In this document: piece by piece, positions 10,975-21,788 of the stretch
Layout: the number at the start of each line of letters is the position of its first letter
Numbering within the stretch: the stretch's first letter is position 1
From: Rhyacichthys aspro
Taxonomy: Eukaryota > Chordata > Actinopteri > Gobiiformes > Rhyacichthyidae
Assembly (NCBI GenBank): GCA_036850595.1
Contig: CM072168.1
Location: 13,073,982-13,137,981 of the forward strand
Direction: 5' to 3'
DNA length: 64,000 nucleotides
Translations under genes and position numbers: made by a program
The notes under the pieces: generated by a model
The model's database searches: none
What the model was told of the DNA's origin: nothing
Seen by the model: only the letters and a program-made list of their open reading frames with translations

Positions 10975-11646
10975 TTAACACATGTCCATGATGCGCCTCA
11001 TGCTCATGAACCTGGTGCCACTCCAGCCCATGTCTCTGAAGCTCCTGTACTCTCCAGGTCTGAAGTACATCATCCTGCCTCTGTAGTGGGGCTGCTCGTA
11101 CATCAGCCAGTGGCCGTCCATCACGTGGCAGGACATGCAGTCGTTCATACGGTAGCGGTCCATGATGCTGTCACAGTCATCCATCAGCTCGTACATCTGA
11201 CCACCGAAGTTCTCCCTCTCGTAGATCCTCATTCTGAACTGGCCTCTGTGCTGTTTGGCATGACATAACTGTAAGACAAATCTTTTTTGTGTTTGATCAT
11301 ACTTTAAATTTTGTTTTACACTTACCATATGGATCATACGGCAGGACCTGATACCACCACTCATTCCCATCATGTTCATGTAATCGGAGTACTCTCCCCT
11401 CCTTAGAAAATACTGGTTTCCCATGTAGTTGGCACGGTCGTAGACCATGAAGCAGCCGTTCTCCACCCTGCAGGAGTGACACCTGCTCAGGTAGGAGGAC
11501 ATGTCAGCACAGTCGCTCATGCACTCATAGGAGCGACCCTGGAAGTTCCTGTCCTCGTAGAAGATGATCTAAAAGAGAACAGCTTTTGTTAACCTGTTCT
11601 GACCTTGTATTGGTGAATTGTCACTTTCACTATTTACCTTGCCCAT
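10975..11646 (-). CDS. crygm: gammaM-crystallin, copy F
   Basis: Lens structural protein, 175 aa. Exons on the minus strand are 11638-11646 (MGK), 11326-11568 (81 aa, IIFYEDRNFQGRSYECMSDC to RMIHM) and 10975-11250 (91 aa, HRGQFRMRIYER to RRIMDMC, stop TAA). Introns are 69 and 75 nt, the smallest in the array. The inter-domain IPM motif is IHM here, a Pro-to-His change at the linker, and VESGC is VENGC. Intron 2 is 25 codons long, in frame and free of stops, so both domain exons form one continuous open frame. Exon 3 closely matches copy C. A poly(A) signal is at 10952-10957. Confidence 0.93.
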
Positions 11647-11719
11647 GTTGATCCTGATGGTTTCACAGGTCTCTGAGAACGGTTTTGAACTGATAACATC
11701 CCTGGCAGAACATGCTACA

Positions 11720-11779
11720 TTTATACCTGGCCAGACACAATGAGTGTGCCCCACCATTATTCAAAGCCCTGACCCAGCA
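11720..11779 (-). promoter_or_regulatory. crygm copy F promoter module
   Basis: TATAAA is at 11725-11720. CATTAT at 11755-11760 sits where the paralogues have CATTGT, and CTGACCCAGCA is at 11769-11779, again 14 bp away. Confidence 0.65.
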
Positions 11780-11789
11780 GCCTAGTAAA

Positions 11790-12672
11790 GCCTATATAGT
11801 TTTGCATTGCCTACCCATATACCAAAATGTTCCCAGCCTCTAAACAGAAAATTCCTGTAGGAAGAACATTTTAAATGTGTATGTTTAAAAAAATGTGTTC
11901 TGTATATAAAATATTTTCAGTAGACATAACTCAACAAATGGAAAAAAATATAATGTACTGTACATCAGAACTGTACTGTACATCAGAAGTGACAGGTAAC
12001 CAATTTTGCCTGAATTTTTTTTTTTAACCTTGAGCAAAAGACTGATGCCAAATCAATTGTAGATACATTGTTTGGTTAGAATGAAATTCACGAGTTGGTA
12101 GTACAGTGATATACGCTGCAGACCTTTTTGGTGCTGTTTAATAAGTGTTTAATGGAAGTTTTCTTGTTGCTATTATTCTGCCTTTTTTTGTGCAGGTTCC
12201 TAACCACCCTTCTGTTACAATGGAAAAAAATGCTGTTATAATATAATAACAGAAGTTTATTCTCTATTGGAAAAACTGGAAAATGCAAAGAAGCCAAAAA
12301 TACTGGCTGATTAGGTTTGATGAATATTTATAGGCTCTTGTCTCACAACAGTGAAATAAATACACATCAAACATGTACAGTATTTCAAATGGATCAAGTT
12401 TCACAGTTGCACTTGTTGAGACTATGAGACTATGATAGTTTGCATAGTATCAAAGTAAATTAACAATGTAATAACAACAACATATAATGTTGCAAACACA
12501 CTATAACCAACGATTAACGACATAAATATATTCAGAAGCTAATGGCTTACTGGGATGCAGAAGTAGACAACCAGCGGAAAGGTTACAATGTAGACAAGTA
12601 CATTAGATAGAAATGAATCACAGGATGTTTTAAATATTAACTTAAACAATCCTTACTTAGCTAAATGTGGGT
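11790..12672. other. Intergenic region, no gene seen
   Basis: AT-rich spacer. A duplicated GTACTGTACATCAGAA segment occurs around 11957-11990. No coding or RNA gene is recognised. Confidence 0.55.
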
Positions 12673-12803
12673 TTAGCCTTTATAGATGTAGACAGTGACA
12701 ATAGACAAGAAACAGGGTACAGGGCAACAAATGGACCCGAGCCGGAGTCAAACCTGGGTCTTTCGTTTATATGGGGTCCACCAAGTGAGCCCCTGGTGTC
12801 ACC
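12673..12803 (-). mobile_element. tRNA-derived SINE, copy 3
   Basis: It contains GACAAGAAACAGGGTAC and CCCGAGCCGGAGTCAAACC. The reverse complement gives GGGGCTCACTTGGTGGACCCC and a B-box-like GGTTTGACTCC, the same layout as the copy at 6.1 kb. Confidence 0.7.
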
Positions 12804-13544
12804 CTAAATTTATTCATAAATTAATTTGCTGCTTAAATTTAAATGTTACCCTTGTTTGGGGTTACAGGGTCTCAGGGTTTCAGGTATAAAGCGTATGTAC
12901 TCTCTATAGGGAGGCTGTATTTCCCTCTGGTTTTGGTTGATATTAATATTTGTGGCCTTGAAATAGCCCATTGACTTTATTATAATTTTTTTGGTGTGAC
13001 TAATCCATTGTGCTTCTGTTTTAGGTATTTTAGTTGTTTGTATACATAGCCCCATTTTTGCTTTGAGCTACAGCTGTGAGTTCCTTCAAGTTTCCCATTG
13101 CTGATTGTTGTCAGAAAGCAATGGACTTTGTACTGTGTTAGACTGCCTCATTGCAGTGGTCTAAATTTGCCAAGGTCTTGCTCATAAATAAATAGGAAAT
13201 TATGGATCATTATTAATAAATAATATCCTATTAAATGTTTCTTTTCGTTTTTGTTTTGAAGATGCATCTATTGTAAAGATGGGTTACTGTGTTTTAAAAA
13301 GAATTACATTGTTTTTATTCTTTTACTAAAAATAACACACTTGAAAATTTGACCAAAATTGTATTTATTAATGATTATGTTGTTCTTGTTTGTGAGAAGA
13401 CAGTCCGGTCTTACACCCACATTCTTGACATTCTTCTTACTCCTATTCACTTTTCCTCCTTTGTTGTGTGAGCCACCAAACAACCAGTCAATCAAAGCCA
13501 AAATACACGAATATCTTTTTTCATTCATGGATTTTAGTCGACAT

Positions 13545-14260
13545 TCAGTACCATGAATCCATGATACGCCTCATGCTCATGAACCTGGTGCCGCTCCAGC
13601 CCATCTCTCTGAAGCTCCTGTACTCTCCAGGCCTCATGTACATCATCCTGCCTCTGTAGTGGGGCTGCTCGTACATCAGCCAGTGGCCGTCCATCACGTT
13701 GCAGGACATGCAGTCGTTCATACGGTAGCGGTCCATGATGTTGTCACAGTCATCCATCAGCTCGTACATCTGACCACCGAAGTTCTCCCTCTCGTAGATC
13801 CTCATTCTGTAGGATCCTCTGTACTGTAGCAAACATTTAAGTGTAAATCAAACTTAAAATATCGACAGAGTGCAAATGAAATCTACAAGTAAATTTACCA
13901 TGGGGATCATACGGCAAGATCTAATGCAATCAGACATTCCCATCATGCTCATGTAATCGGAGTACTCGCCCCTCCTCATGAAATACTGGTTTCCCATGTA
14001 GTTGGCACGGTCGTACACCATGAAGCAGCCACTCTCCACCCTGCAGGAGTGACACCTGCTCAGGTAGGAGGTCAGCTCAGGGCAGTCACTGCTGGTCTCA
14101 TAATAACGACCCTGGAAGTTCCTGTCCTCGTAGAAGATGATCTAAAAGACAAATGTTTTGACTTAACTATTATAGCTCTCTAAGGCATTTATATTGAGCT
14201 TAAACACTTCATTACAGGTGTCTGATTGATAAGCTATTTCTTGATACCTACCTTGCCCAT
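13545..14260 (-). CDS. crygm: gammaM-crystallin, copy G
   Basis: Lens structural protein, 176 aa. Exons on the minus strand are 14252-14260 (MGK), 13899-14141 (81 aa, IIFYEDRNFQGRYYETSSDC to RMIPM) and 13545-13823 (92 aa, YRGSYRMRIYER to RRIMDSWY, stop TGA). Introns are 110 and 75 nt. It carries Tyr-Tyr-Glu where most copies have SYE, and PELTSY in place of ADMSSY, so its N-terminal domain resembles copy H while its C-terminal domain groups with D and E. The stop codon and flanking ACATTCAGTACCATGAATCC are shared with copy D, including 3' UTR. The nearest AATAAA (13364-13369) is about 175 bp past the stop. Confidence 0.93.
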
Positions 14261-14327
14261 GGTCACAGTCTTGTTCTTCAGGCCTCAGTTCTGGCTGTTG
14301 TGCATTCTTGTCGGTGGGAACCCTTAC

Positions 14328-14392
14328 TTTTATACTTACTCTTGGTGAAAAAGGTAGATAGAGCTTCTATTGTACAAATCCCTGAGCCAGCA
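14328..14392 (-). promoter_or_regulatory. crygm copy G promoter module
   Basis: TATAAAA is at 14334-14328, CTATTGT (SOX-like) at 14367-14373 and CTGAGCCAGCA at 14382-14392 (TGCTGGCTCAG on the coding strand, close to the MARE consensus). Confidence 0.75.
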
Positions 14393-14582
14393 GGGTGCCA
14401 TAGAAAACTAAGCAGTCTGTTTAAAGGTTATTATCTAGCACCACCACCACACATAGAATTGTGTACACAGTATTGTTGTCCAACATAAAGAATATAAAGG
14501 GAACCTTCCAACCAATATGACACTGTGACTCTAGTGTATTCAGTCTTTATTAAACTGATTTGAAGAAATATCAATTAGGTAA

Positions 14583-14620
<38 letters not shown>

Positions 14621-14627
14621 CAACAAC

Positions 14628-14666
<39 letters not shown>
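14583..14666. repeat. (AAT)n microsatellite with CAA interruption
   Basis: Trinucleotide run of about 84 bp, interrupted by CAA units near 14617-14628. Confidence 0.97.
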
Positions 14667-15360
14667 TTAATAAATAAAAAAAATTATTACATACTTGTGA
14701 AAGCCACACCTTCTAGGCCAGGAATTTTTTTTTTCCTTTTTTGTCATTAGAAAAGAAATTAATTAATAATTTTAAAATAAATATAATATTAAGCTGTTTT
14801 TTCTGCACATTAGGATGGAAGTACACCTGAATAATAGTAAAAAGATGTAAGCATTACATAAACATTAAGTAATTTTAAGGTTTCTGCCTTATATATAATG
14901 AAAACAATAATTGTTATTGAGTGTTGTTTGTCTTTTTACACAATTTAGACATTCTGTATTTTAAATATTTCTTCTGTCGATTTAATGTACACAACCCTAT
15001 CAGCCATGTAAAACCTAAAGGACCTAAAGTTTATTCGCTAATTCATTAATCTGCTAAAAAGTAAATTTTATATAATTAATATTGTAGGTTGAATAAATTA
15101 GATAGAAATGTAATAGTTTTATTGTATGTCTTCTGTAAAAACAAATGTCTGTTAAACTAGCTTGCCTTCATTATGGGAAATGTTGATAGTTTGTGGCTTG
15201 ACTACATTACTTTGGATTTAAATTTTAAAATTTTGAAGAAAAATATTTTTATTAAAAATGCACCTCATATAGCAGAACACGTTTCAGACCAAACTGAGTA
15301 GGTTTATGAATTTAATTGTTAGTTTATTGATAACATTTTCAAGTCTTGGGGATTTTGTGT

Positions 15361-16108
15361 CTAACAGGACTCCATGATTCGTCTGATTGATCCAATCCTC
15401 ATATCCATGGAGGCTGTTCCCATGTCTCTGAAGCTCTTGTACTCTCCAGGCCTCAGGTACAACATCCTGCCTCTGTAGTGGGGCTGCTCGTACATCAGCC
15501 AGTGGCCGTCCATCACATGAGCGGACTGGCAGTCGGACATACGGTAACGATCTTGAATAGAGTCACAGTCATCCATCAGCTCGTTCATCTGACCTCCAAA
15601 ATTTTCCCTCTCGTAGATCCTCATTCGGAACGGACCTCTGTGCTGTAGAAAGATAAGTTATGAGACATTAAAGAACAGTGCTGTACCAGAATCTCAATTT
15701 TTCATCATAGATTCTTCCATAGTACATACCATTGGAATCATGCGGCAGGACCTGATGCAGTCACTCATGCTCATCCCCATCAAGCGCTGGTTGTCAGGGT
15801 ACTCCCCTCTCCTCACCAGCATCTGGTGCCCCATGTAGTTTGGACGTTCATAGACCATGAAGCAGCCGCTCTCCACCCTGCAGGAGTTACAGCGACTCAA
15901 GTAGGAGGTCAGCTCAGCACAGTCGCTGCTTGTCTCATAGGAACGACCCTGAAAGTTTTTGTCCTCGTAGAAAATAATCTGAAACAAAAGGACAAATTGA
16001 ACTTTTTAATGTATTATTGATTAAACATGATCCATATGATTTAGGACATAATAGAAACCCAAATAAAATAGATGAATAAATAAAACAAAAAGCTCTCACT
16101 CTGCCCAT
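15361..16108 (-). CDS. crygm: gammaM-crystallin, copy H (divergent)
   Basis: Lens structural protein, 179 aa. Exons on the minus strand are 16100-16108 (ATG GGC AGA, donor GTGAGA), 15730-15978 (83 aa, IIFYEDKNFQGRSYETSSDC to RMIPM) and 15361-15642 (93 aa, HRGPFRMRIYER to RRIMESC, stop TAG). Introns are 121 and 87 nt. It differs from A-G by a two-residue insertion before SDCIRSC (RLMGMSMSDC), by QMNELMDDCDSIQDRYRMSD, by QSAHVMDG with Cys replaced by Ala, and by a distinct tail (ASMDMRIGSIRR). It has fewer Met residues and is probably an older branch. A poly(A) signal is at 15323-15328. Confidence 0.93.
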
Positions 16109-16169
16109 TGTGGATCTCAGTCGTATCCCTGATTGCACTGGTACTTTGTCCTGCCTAACTCTCAGTCAC

Positions 16170-16232
16170 TTTTATACCCATCATGATAGCTAAATGATCT
16201 ATGGAGCCATTGTTTGAATGTCTTACTCAGCA
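16170..16232 (-). promoter_or_regulatory. crygm copy H promoter module
   Basis: TATAAAA is at 16176-16170, CATTGT at 16208-16213 and CTTACTCAGCA at 16222-16232 (TGCTGAGTAAG, a good half-MARE). The 14-bp offset is kept although the flanking bases have diverged. Confidence 0.75.
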
Positions 16233-16329
16233 GCATAGCATACGGGGCTATAATGTGTGTTAATCGGTCTGTAAATGGTTATTATTCCAGAGTGTATGCA
16301 CCTGGTGCAGTGCCAAGTGGAGCAGCTCT

Positions 16330-17360
16330 CCTATGGGGGACAGGTGGGTGACAGCCCGGAGTGAGTAATGACTGTGTGACTAAATGTATCAGCGAGGGTC
16401 CATTGTCCTTTTGTGCAGCTTATACAACAAATATCTGAACACACATTTATCTTTCACAAATGCACACACCAGAACTCGTAATGTTTAATATTTATCTCTA
16501 AAAATGTGTATTTTATTTGAGACTCTATGACAAACACGAAGATTGTCATGTGCCAAAGTGTTGGCTAAAAACTTGTGTTTTCAGGAATTGTGTTATTTTA
16601 TGAATTGTAGTATTTTATCAATTAGATTTAATCATTCATTTGTATTTAGAAAGAAAATTACGTATTTATTTATACATTGATTTACAAATGCTTGTCTTTG
16701 ATGCACTTAATATGTACATTTACTCAACTTTTTTACCAGTTGAATTAGTCTGTTTAATGAGGTAAGTGCAGTATCACAGTCTCAGGACCATTTTTTGGTT
16801 GCCCTCTGGTGTCTGGCTGCAGTACAGCTTATTAACAAGTTTCTCTTTAAGAGATCTATTCTATCTATTCTCTGACGTTTTTGTTCCACAATTTTTGCAT
16901 CTGAGATGGGTCATGTAAGTTAGCAGCTGCCTCCTTCTTTGACAACTGGGCAACCGCAAAAATATACAAACTGGATTATGTACAGAATGTCATGTAAAGT
17001 GACACGTTACATGGAACTTACCAATGTGGATTTAAAGGGATAATAATACGCTGCTTTAATGTTATTGTTAACTTTTCACTGTGTGTTCAGGAACATTTCA
17101 GTTTTTAGAGAATATGATACAATTTTATAAAAAATACATTTAATCTAATCTAAATACTATAAACTTTAGTGTATAGAGCAACAACAGGGTGGAAATAGCT
17201 TAGCACTGTAACAACCTAATTTAACTTTATATTGTCTGACTGTGAGGTGAAAAAGCCACTTTTGTAAATGTGAATTGTAAAATAAGAATGTTTTTTAAAA
17301 CTTGTCTATACCAAATTTTAGATCAGCAAAACAACAAGACAGATTCAAGTTCAGATTCAA
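16330..17360. other. Intergenic region, no gene seen
   Basis: Spacer between copies H and I. A TGCCCTCTGGTGTCTGGC segment near 16800 resembles a CTCF half motif. No exon or RNA gene is recognised. Confidence 0.55.
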
Positions 17361-17395
17361 GAACTTTTATTTCTCAGCACATGTTTTGATTGGTT

Positions 17396-18167
17396 TTAAC
17401 AGGAATCCATGATGCGTCTGACGGAGCTGATCTTCATGCCGCTGTATCCCACATCTCTCATGCTCCTGTACTCTCCAGGCCTCAGGTACATCATCCTGCC
17501 TCTGTAGTGGGGCTGCTCGTACATCAGCCAGTGGCCGTCCATCACGGTACAGGACTGGCAGTCAGGCATGCGGTAACGATCCATGATGTTGTTGCAGTCG
17601 TCCAGCAGCTCATAACTTTGGCCTTGGAAGTTCTCCCTCTCATACATCCTTAGTCGGTAGGAGCCCCTGTGCTGTATTTGATAAGAAGGGTAGAAGGAAG
17701 CTACATGATGCCTTTGATTCAATTGGACTTGTATTTTGTTGTACCACATTTATCCCAGAAGTTGTTAGTAACCAGCACAAAAATGGGAGTTTGACTCATT
17801 CTAATAAATATCACTCTTACCTGAGGAATCAGACGGCAGGATCTGATAGAATCACTCATTCCAAAGGAATTATAGTCAGAGTACTCGCCCCTTCTGAGGA
17901 AATACTGATTTCCCATGTAGTTGGGACGGTCATACACCATGAAGCAGCCACTCTCCACCCTGCAGGAATTGCACCTACTCAGGTAGGAGGACATGTCAGA
18001 GCAGTCGCTCATGCACTCATAGGAGCGACCCTGGAAGTTTCTGTCCTCGTAGAAGATGATCTGCAAGAAGAGAAACAAAATATTTAAGGAAGTGGTATTT
18101 TAAGTAAGCCCTGAAAATGAGTTACAGTGTGTCTGAACTCTAAATGTGTGTGCATTACCTTGCCCAT
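17396..18167 (-). CDS. crygm: gammaM-crystallin, copy I (most divergent)
   Basis: Lens structural protein, 174 aa. Exons on the minus strand are 18159-18167 (MGK), 17821-18060 (80 aa, IIFYEDRNFQGRSYECMSDC to RLIPQ) and 17396-17671 (91 aa, HRGSYRLRMYERENFQGQ to RRIMDSC, stop TAA). Introns are 98 and 149 nt. It has fewer Met residues: IPQ replaces IPM at the linker, NSFGMSDS replaces the Met-rich loop, and the C-terminal domain reads QSYELLDDCNN and YSGMKISSVRR. It is the array member nearest the gammaS genes, in head-to-head orientation with the first of them about 0.9 kb away. A poly(A) signal is at 17366-17371. Confidence 0.93.
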
Positions 18168-18225
18168 GTTTGATCTGATGTGCGTTTGTGGGAATGTGTC
18201 CAACAACCTGCGGCTGCCAGGAGGC

Positions 18226-18240
18226 TTTTATACTTTATAC
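18226..18240 (-). promoter_or_regulatory. crygm copy I TATA box
   Basis: TATAAAA is at 18232-18226, with a second TATAAA-like stretch immediately upstream. The SOX/half-MARE pair of the other copies is not recognisable at the usual offset, so this promoter is diverged or organised differently. Confidence 0.6.
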
Positions 18241-18979
18241 ACGCTCCAACTGGGTTTTGTCATTCAAATGATCTGGAAGCTGATGAATAAGCAGCTCTGT
18301 GATCACTGTTAATTTCATTTGTGCCATCATGATCCAGAGCAAAGGGCAGGGAAATAAGTAGAAAAGACAGGCCAAGAGAGTGCCAAGAAAAACTGAGCTG
18401 TTTGTTCATTTCTCAAAGATAAGACAATTATATACTTTTGGGCTGTCTAGAACATCTAGAATAAGGATGAAATGCTACAAAACATTTACAGTTTGAGTCC
18501 AAATGTTTGTTTCAAAGCTGTTTCTATAAGCTGTTTTATGTAATGTCCACAATTTCACCTATTATGGAGCCCTGCCTCAGCCTTCAAACACCTAGCTGTG
18601 TATCCATCACTTTACCATTTGAACACAAATCAGGTGCACACTATGATGGTCTAATAGTGTAAGAGGCATTATAAAGGTTTATTTAGCTCACTTACTCTAA
18701 GTTTCTGATTGAATGCTCCCATGTACTCCTCAGTGTATTTGAGCAGGTGACCTTTGACATGCTTGCTAACTGCTGGCAGTGTTTATATATTATTAAGACA
18801 AAATGTATAATGATGATACACTGTACAATATTCAGAAAACAGTGTGAAAATACCTCAAGTTGTAAACATTCAAAGCCAGCCAACAATCTGTTAAACACTT
18901 TTCAGCTTGTTTCACCTCTGTCATTTATTTATATGAGGCCTATACATTTGGAGAGAAATCAAACTTGAACACACCATTT

Positions 18980-19054
18980 TGCTGATATGTAAATGGGGCT
19001 TACTTCGTTAACAATGGCTTTCCCTCGTCTGCACATTCTGCATTTCGATATAAA
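18980..19054 (+). promoter_or_regulatory. crygs-like gene 1 promoter
   Basis: TGCTGAT (half-MARE-like) is at 18980, ACAATGG (SOX-like) at 19011-19017 and TATAAA at 19049-19054, about 47 bp before the ATG. The SOX-to-TATA distance is close to that of the crygm genes, but the Maf-like site is further away. Confidence 0.6.
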
Positions 19055-19100
19055 CCACAACTCAGCTGCAGCTGACTGGGAGGCAAGCAACATCATTAAA

Positions 19101-20023
19101 ATGGGGAAGGTAAGGGACCATTACTTGCAATACACTTCAAGAACTTCTACAAGGATATCAAACATAACCAGGTGTTTACATGAGATTGTTTCTTGCAGAT
19201 TGTGTTCTTTGAGGATAAGAACTTTCAGGGACGGAGCTATGAGTGTAGCACCGACTGCCCAGACCTGCGCTCCTACCTCAACAGCTGCAACTCTATTAAA
19301 GTGGAGAGTGGCTGCTGGGTACTGTACGAGCGTCCCAACTACGCTGGCTACCAATACGTCCTGAGCCCCGGAGAGTACCCTGAGCATCAGCAATGGATGG
19401 GATTTAACAACAGCATTAACTCTTGCCGCTCCATCAAAAACGTAAGGCCCACAAGTAACAACAGAGAACATAACCAACAAACTTTAATAGCCTGGACAGT
19501 TCTTCACCATAAACCCACTGACATTTCACATTCAGAACCCCATTCTTCACTGAGTGTGCCAACCAGGCGAACAAAAGGAGAGCTAAATGGCTTATGATTT
19601 GGCAGCTGCAAACATCACACCCACACTCATACTCAGCAATTATTCAAGAAAACTAGGAAAATTGCCAACAAAACCAATGTGTTGCCAAAACAATACAAAA
19701 CCAGGCCAGACTAGCCTACTGACTTCATATTTGATTCTGTTTTTTAGGTGTATGGAAAGTCATGGAAAATCCGATTTTACAACAAACAGGACTTTGCGGG
19801 GCAGGCGGGGGAGTGCGTTGAAGATTGCCCATCCGTTTTTGAAGCCTTCAAGTTTCGTGAGTTCCACTCTTGTGTGGTGATGGATGGTGCATGGGTCCTC
19901 TTTGAGAAGCCAGACTACCATGGGCAGCAGTACTTCCTTGACCAAGGAGAGTACCACAGCTACAAGGACTGGGGAGCTTCGACCCCCACTGCAGGTTCCC
20001 TCCGTATGGTCATAGAGCTCTAG
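19101..20023 (+). CDS. crygs: gammaS-type crystallin 1
   Basis: Lens structural beta/gamma-crystallin, 175 aa. Exons are 19101-19109 (ATG GGG AAG, donor GTAAGG), 19199-19441 (81 aa, IVFFEDKNFQGRSYECSTDC to CRSIKN) and 19748-20023 (91 aa, VYGKSWKIRFYNKQDF to RMVIEL, stop TAG). Introns are 89 and 306 nt. Trp is kept at SGCWVLYERP, QQWMGF, GAWVLFEKP and KDWGAS, the pattern of gammaS rather than gammaM. The C-terminal domain is unusual: a KSWKIRFYNKQ start and QAGECVEDCPSVFEAFKF replace the usual sequence of this domain. A poly(A) signal is at 20167-20172. It could also be described as a gammaS/gammaM intermediate. Confidence 0.9.
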
Positions 20024-21034
20024 GGCAGATACAGACCATGGGTTACTAAGGCATCAGATGAAGGGTTGAGGTCCTCGAGCCATTTGAGGTTTTCAAAGCC
20101 CAAACTGTGCCCAGCCTAAGAACACCCCTGCCCCCCTTTTACCAGTAGGACTCTGTGTACAATCGAAATAAAAGTTTTTGCCCTTAATATTGATCTCTCT
20201 TCTTTTATGCTCAAATAATAGTCTTGTTTAAGTGTGCATGACATGATGGCAGTTCAAAACACCCAACGCAACATAATTTCCTACATACTGAATGTTTATT
20301 TTTAGTCAACATTAATCTATAGGATCAATATAAAACATATCAGTAAAATACATTTTTTCACTGTCTAATTTTTTATTATTTTAGTATTTGTGTCACATAC
20401 TAGTGCCTGCCTGGAATAATAAAGAAGCTAAAACTGTGCTTAAGCTTTATCACATGATTTATTTCTGTATGTCTCAATCAAGGCCACATGCAGACATGTA
20501 TTTGGCCTCATTGTCATTGTCATCAAAATGAACGGAGCTGAAGGTAATTCATGTGAATTACATTAACAACATTAAACAATGTGAGTGACCACACTGGCAT
20601 GACATTTTATATATAACTAAAACACACAAATCAGCAACAATAGAAAAAATAAAATATATAATTTGGGGTGTAGGGATTGCACGGTTACATTTATTTTTTA
20701 TTTATTTACTTATTTAGTATAAGATTTAATTAACTCTTTTTCATTTTTCATTCACTTATTAGAGGTACAAAAGTGATGCAGTATATAGTAATGATAATAA
20801 TGTACAAAAATAAATGAATAATTACATTTTGCTTACGAGTATAGGTTTATTCAAATATGAAAAGTCTGCATGTGGGCTGAGTTTGGACTGGATTGAGGCT
20901 GAGATACTTGGCACTATGAAACAACTATTGTTTGTGAAAAAGCCATTTGAGCTAGTTAGAACAAAAGGCAGAGTCTAGATAAACATTTGAATTGTAATAA
21001 CGGTCGCATGCACTGCTAACCATGCGTTTGGGAG

Positions 21035-21055
21035 CATTGTGTCACCACATATAAA
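21035..21055 (+). promoter_or_regulatory. crygs-like gene 2 promoter
   Basis: CATTGT is at 21035-21040 and TATAAA at 21050-21055, only 37 bp before the ATG at 21092, so the 5' leader must be very short. Confidence 0.55.
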
Positions 21056-21091
21056 GAGTACTGCGTTTGCTTGCCGTTTATAACTCTAGAG

Positions 21092-21788
21092 ATGGAGAAG
21101 GTGAGAAATAAATCCAATAGTCACATCTATTCTCAAGTAATAATGTAGTTTATATAATTTAATATTGTCATTCTTTCTATTTCCTGTGCAGATTGTGTTT
21201 TACGAGGATAAGGACTTCAAAGGGAGGTCCTACGACTGCAAGGGGGACTCAGCTGACCTGCACAGCTATATTCGACGCTGCAACTCACTAAAGGTGGAAG
21301 GTGGCTGGTGGGTGCTGTATGAGCGGAACAACTACACTGGCTATCAGTATGTCATTGGCCCCGGAGAATATAACACCTACCCGAAATGGATGGGTTTCAA
21401 TGACTGTGTGAGGTCCTGCAGGATAATAAAAAATGTTAGTCAATTGCAGAAAATGGGCTAATTTTCATATTGCTTATTGTATTTGTTCCCAGTTTAATAA
21501 AGAATCTGCTTTCAGGCAAAGGGTCCATACAAACTGAGGCTCTTTAACCGACCTAACTTCGGGGGCCAGTCCATTGAGCTGACTGAAAACATGAAGTCTG
21601 TCCCCGAACAATGGCTGAGAAATGAGGTTCAGTCCTGCAAAGTCCTGACAGGGTCCTGGGTGTTTTTTGAACATCCCAACTTCAGCGGTCGACAGTTCCT
21701 GTTGGAGAAAGGGGAATACCGTCACCACACTGAATGGGGAGCTATGCAACCCACTGTGGGCTCCATCAAAAGAGTCATACAGCTGTGA
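21092..21788 (+). CDS. crygs: gammaS-type crystallin 2
   Basis: Lens structural protein, 174 aa. Exons are 21092-21100 (ATG GAG AAG), 21192-21434 (81 aa, IVFYEDKDFKGRSYDCKGDS to CRIIKN, donor GTTAGT) and 21516-21788 (90 aa, AKGPYKLRLFNRPNFGG to KRVIQL, stop TGA). Introns are 91 and 81 nt. Conserved Trp positions are kept (GGWWVLYER, PKWMGF, GSWVFFEHP, TEWGAM). Met is scarce, in contrast to the array next door. The second-domain Cys content is low (QSCKVLTG only). A poly(A) signal at 21829-21834 lies 41 bp after the stop. Confidence 0.92.
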
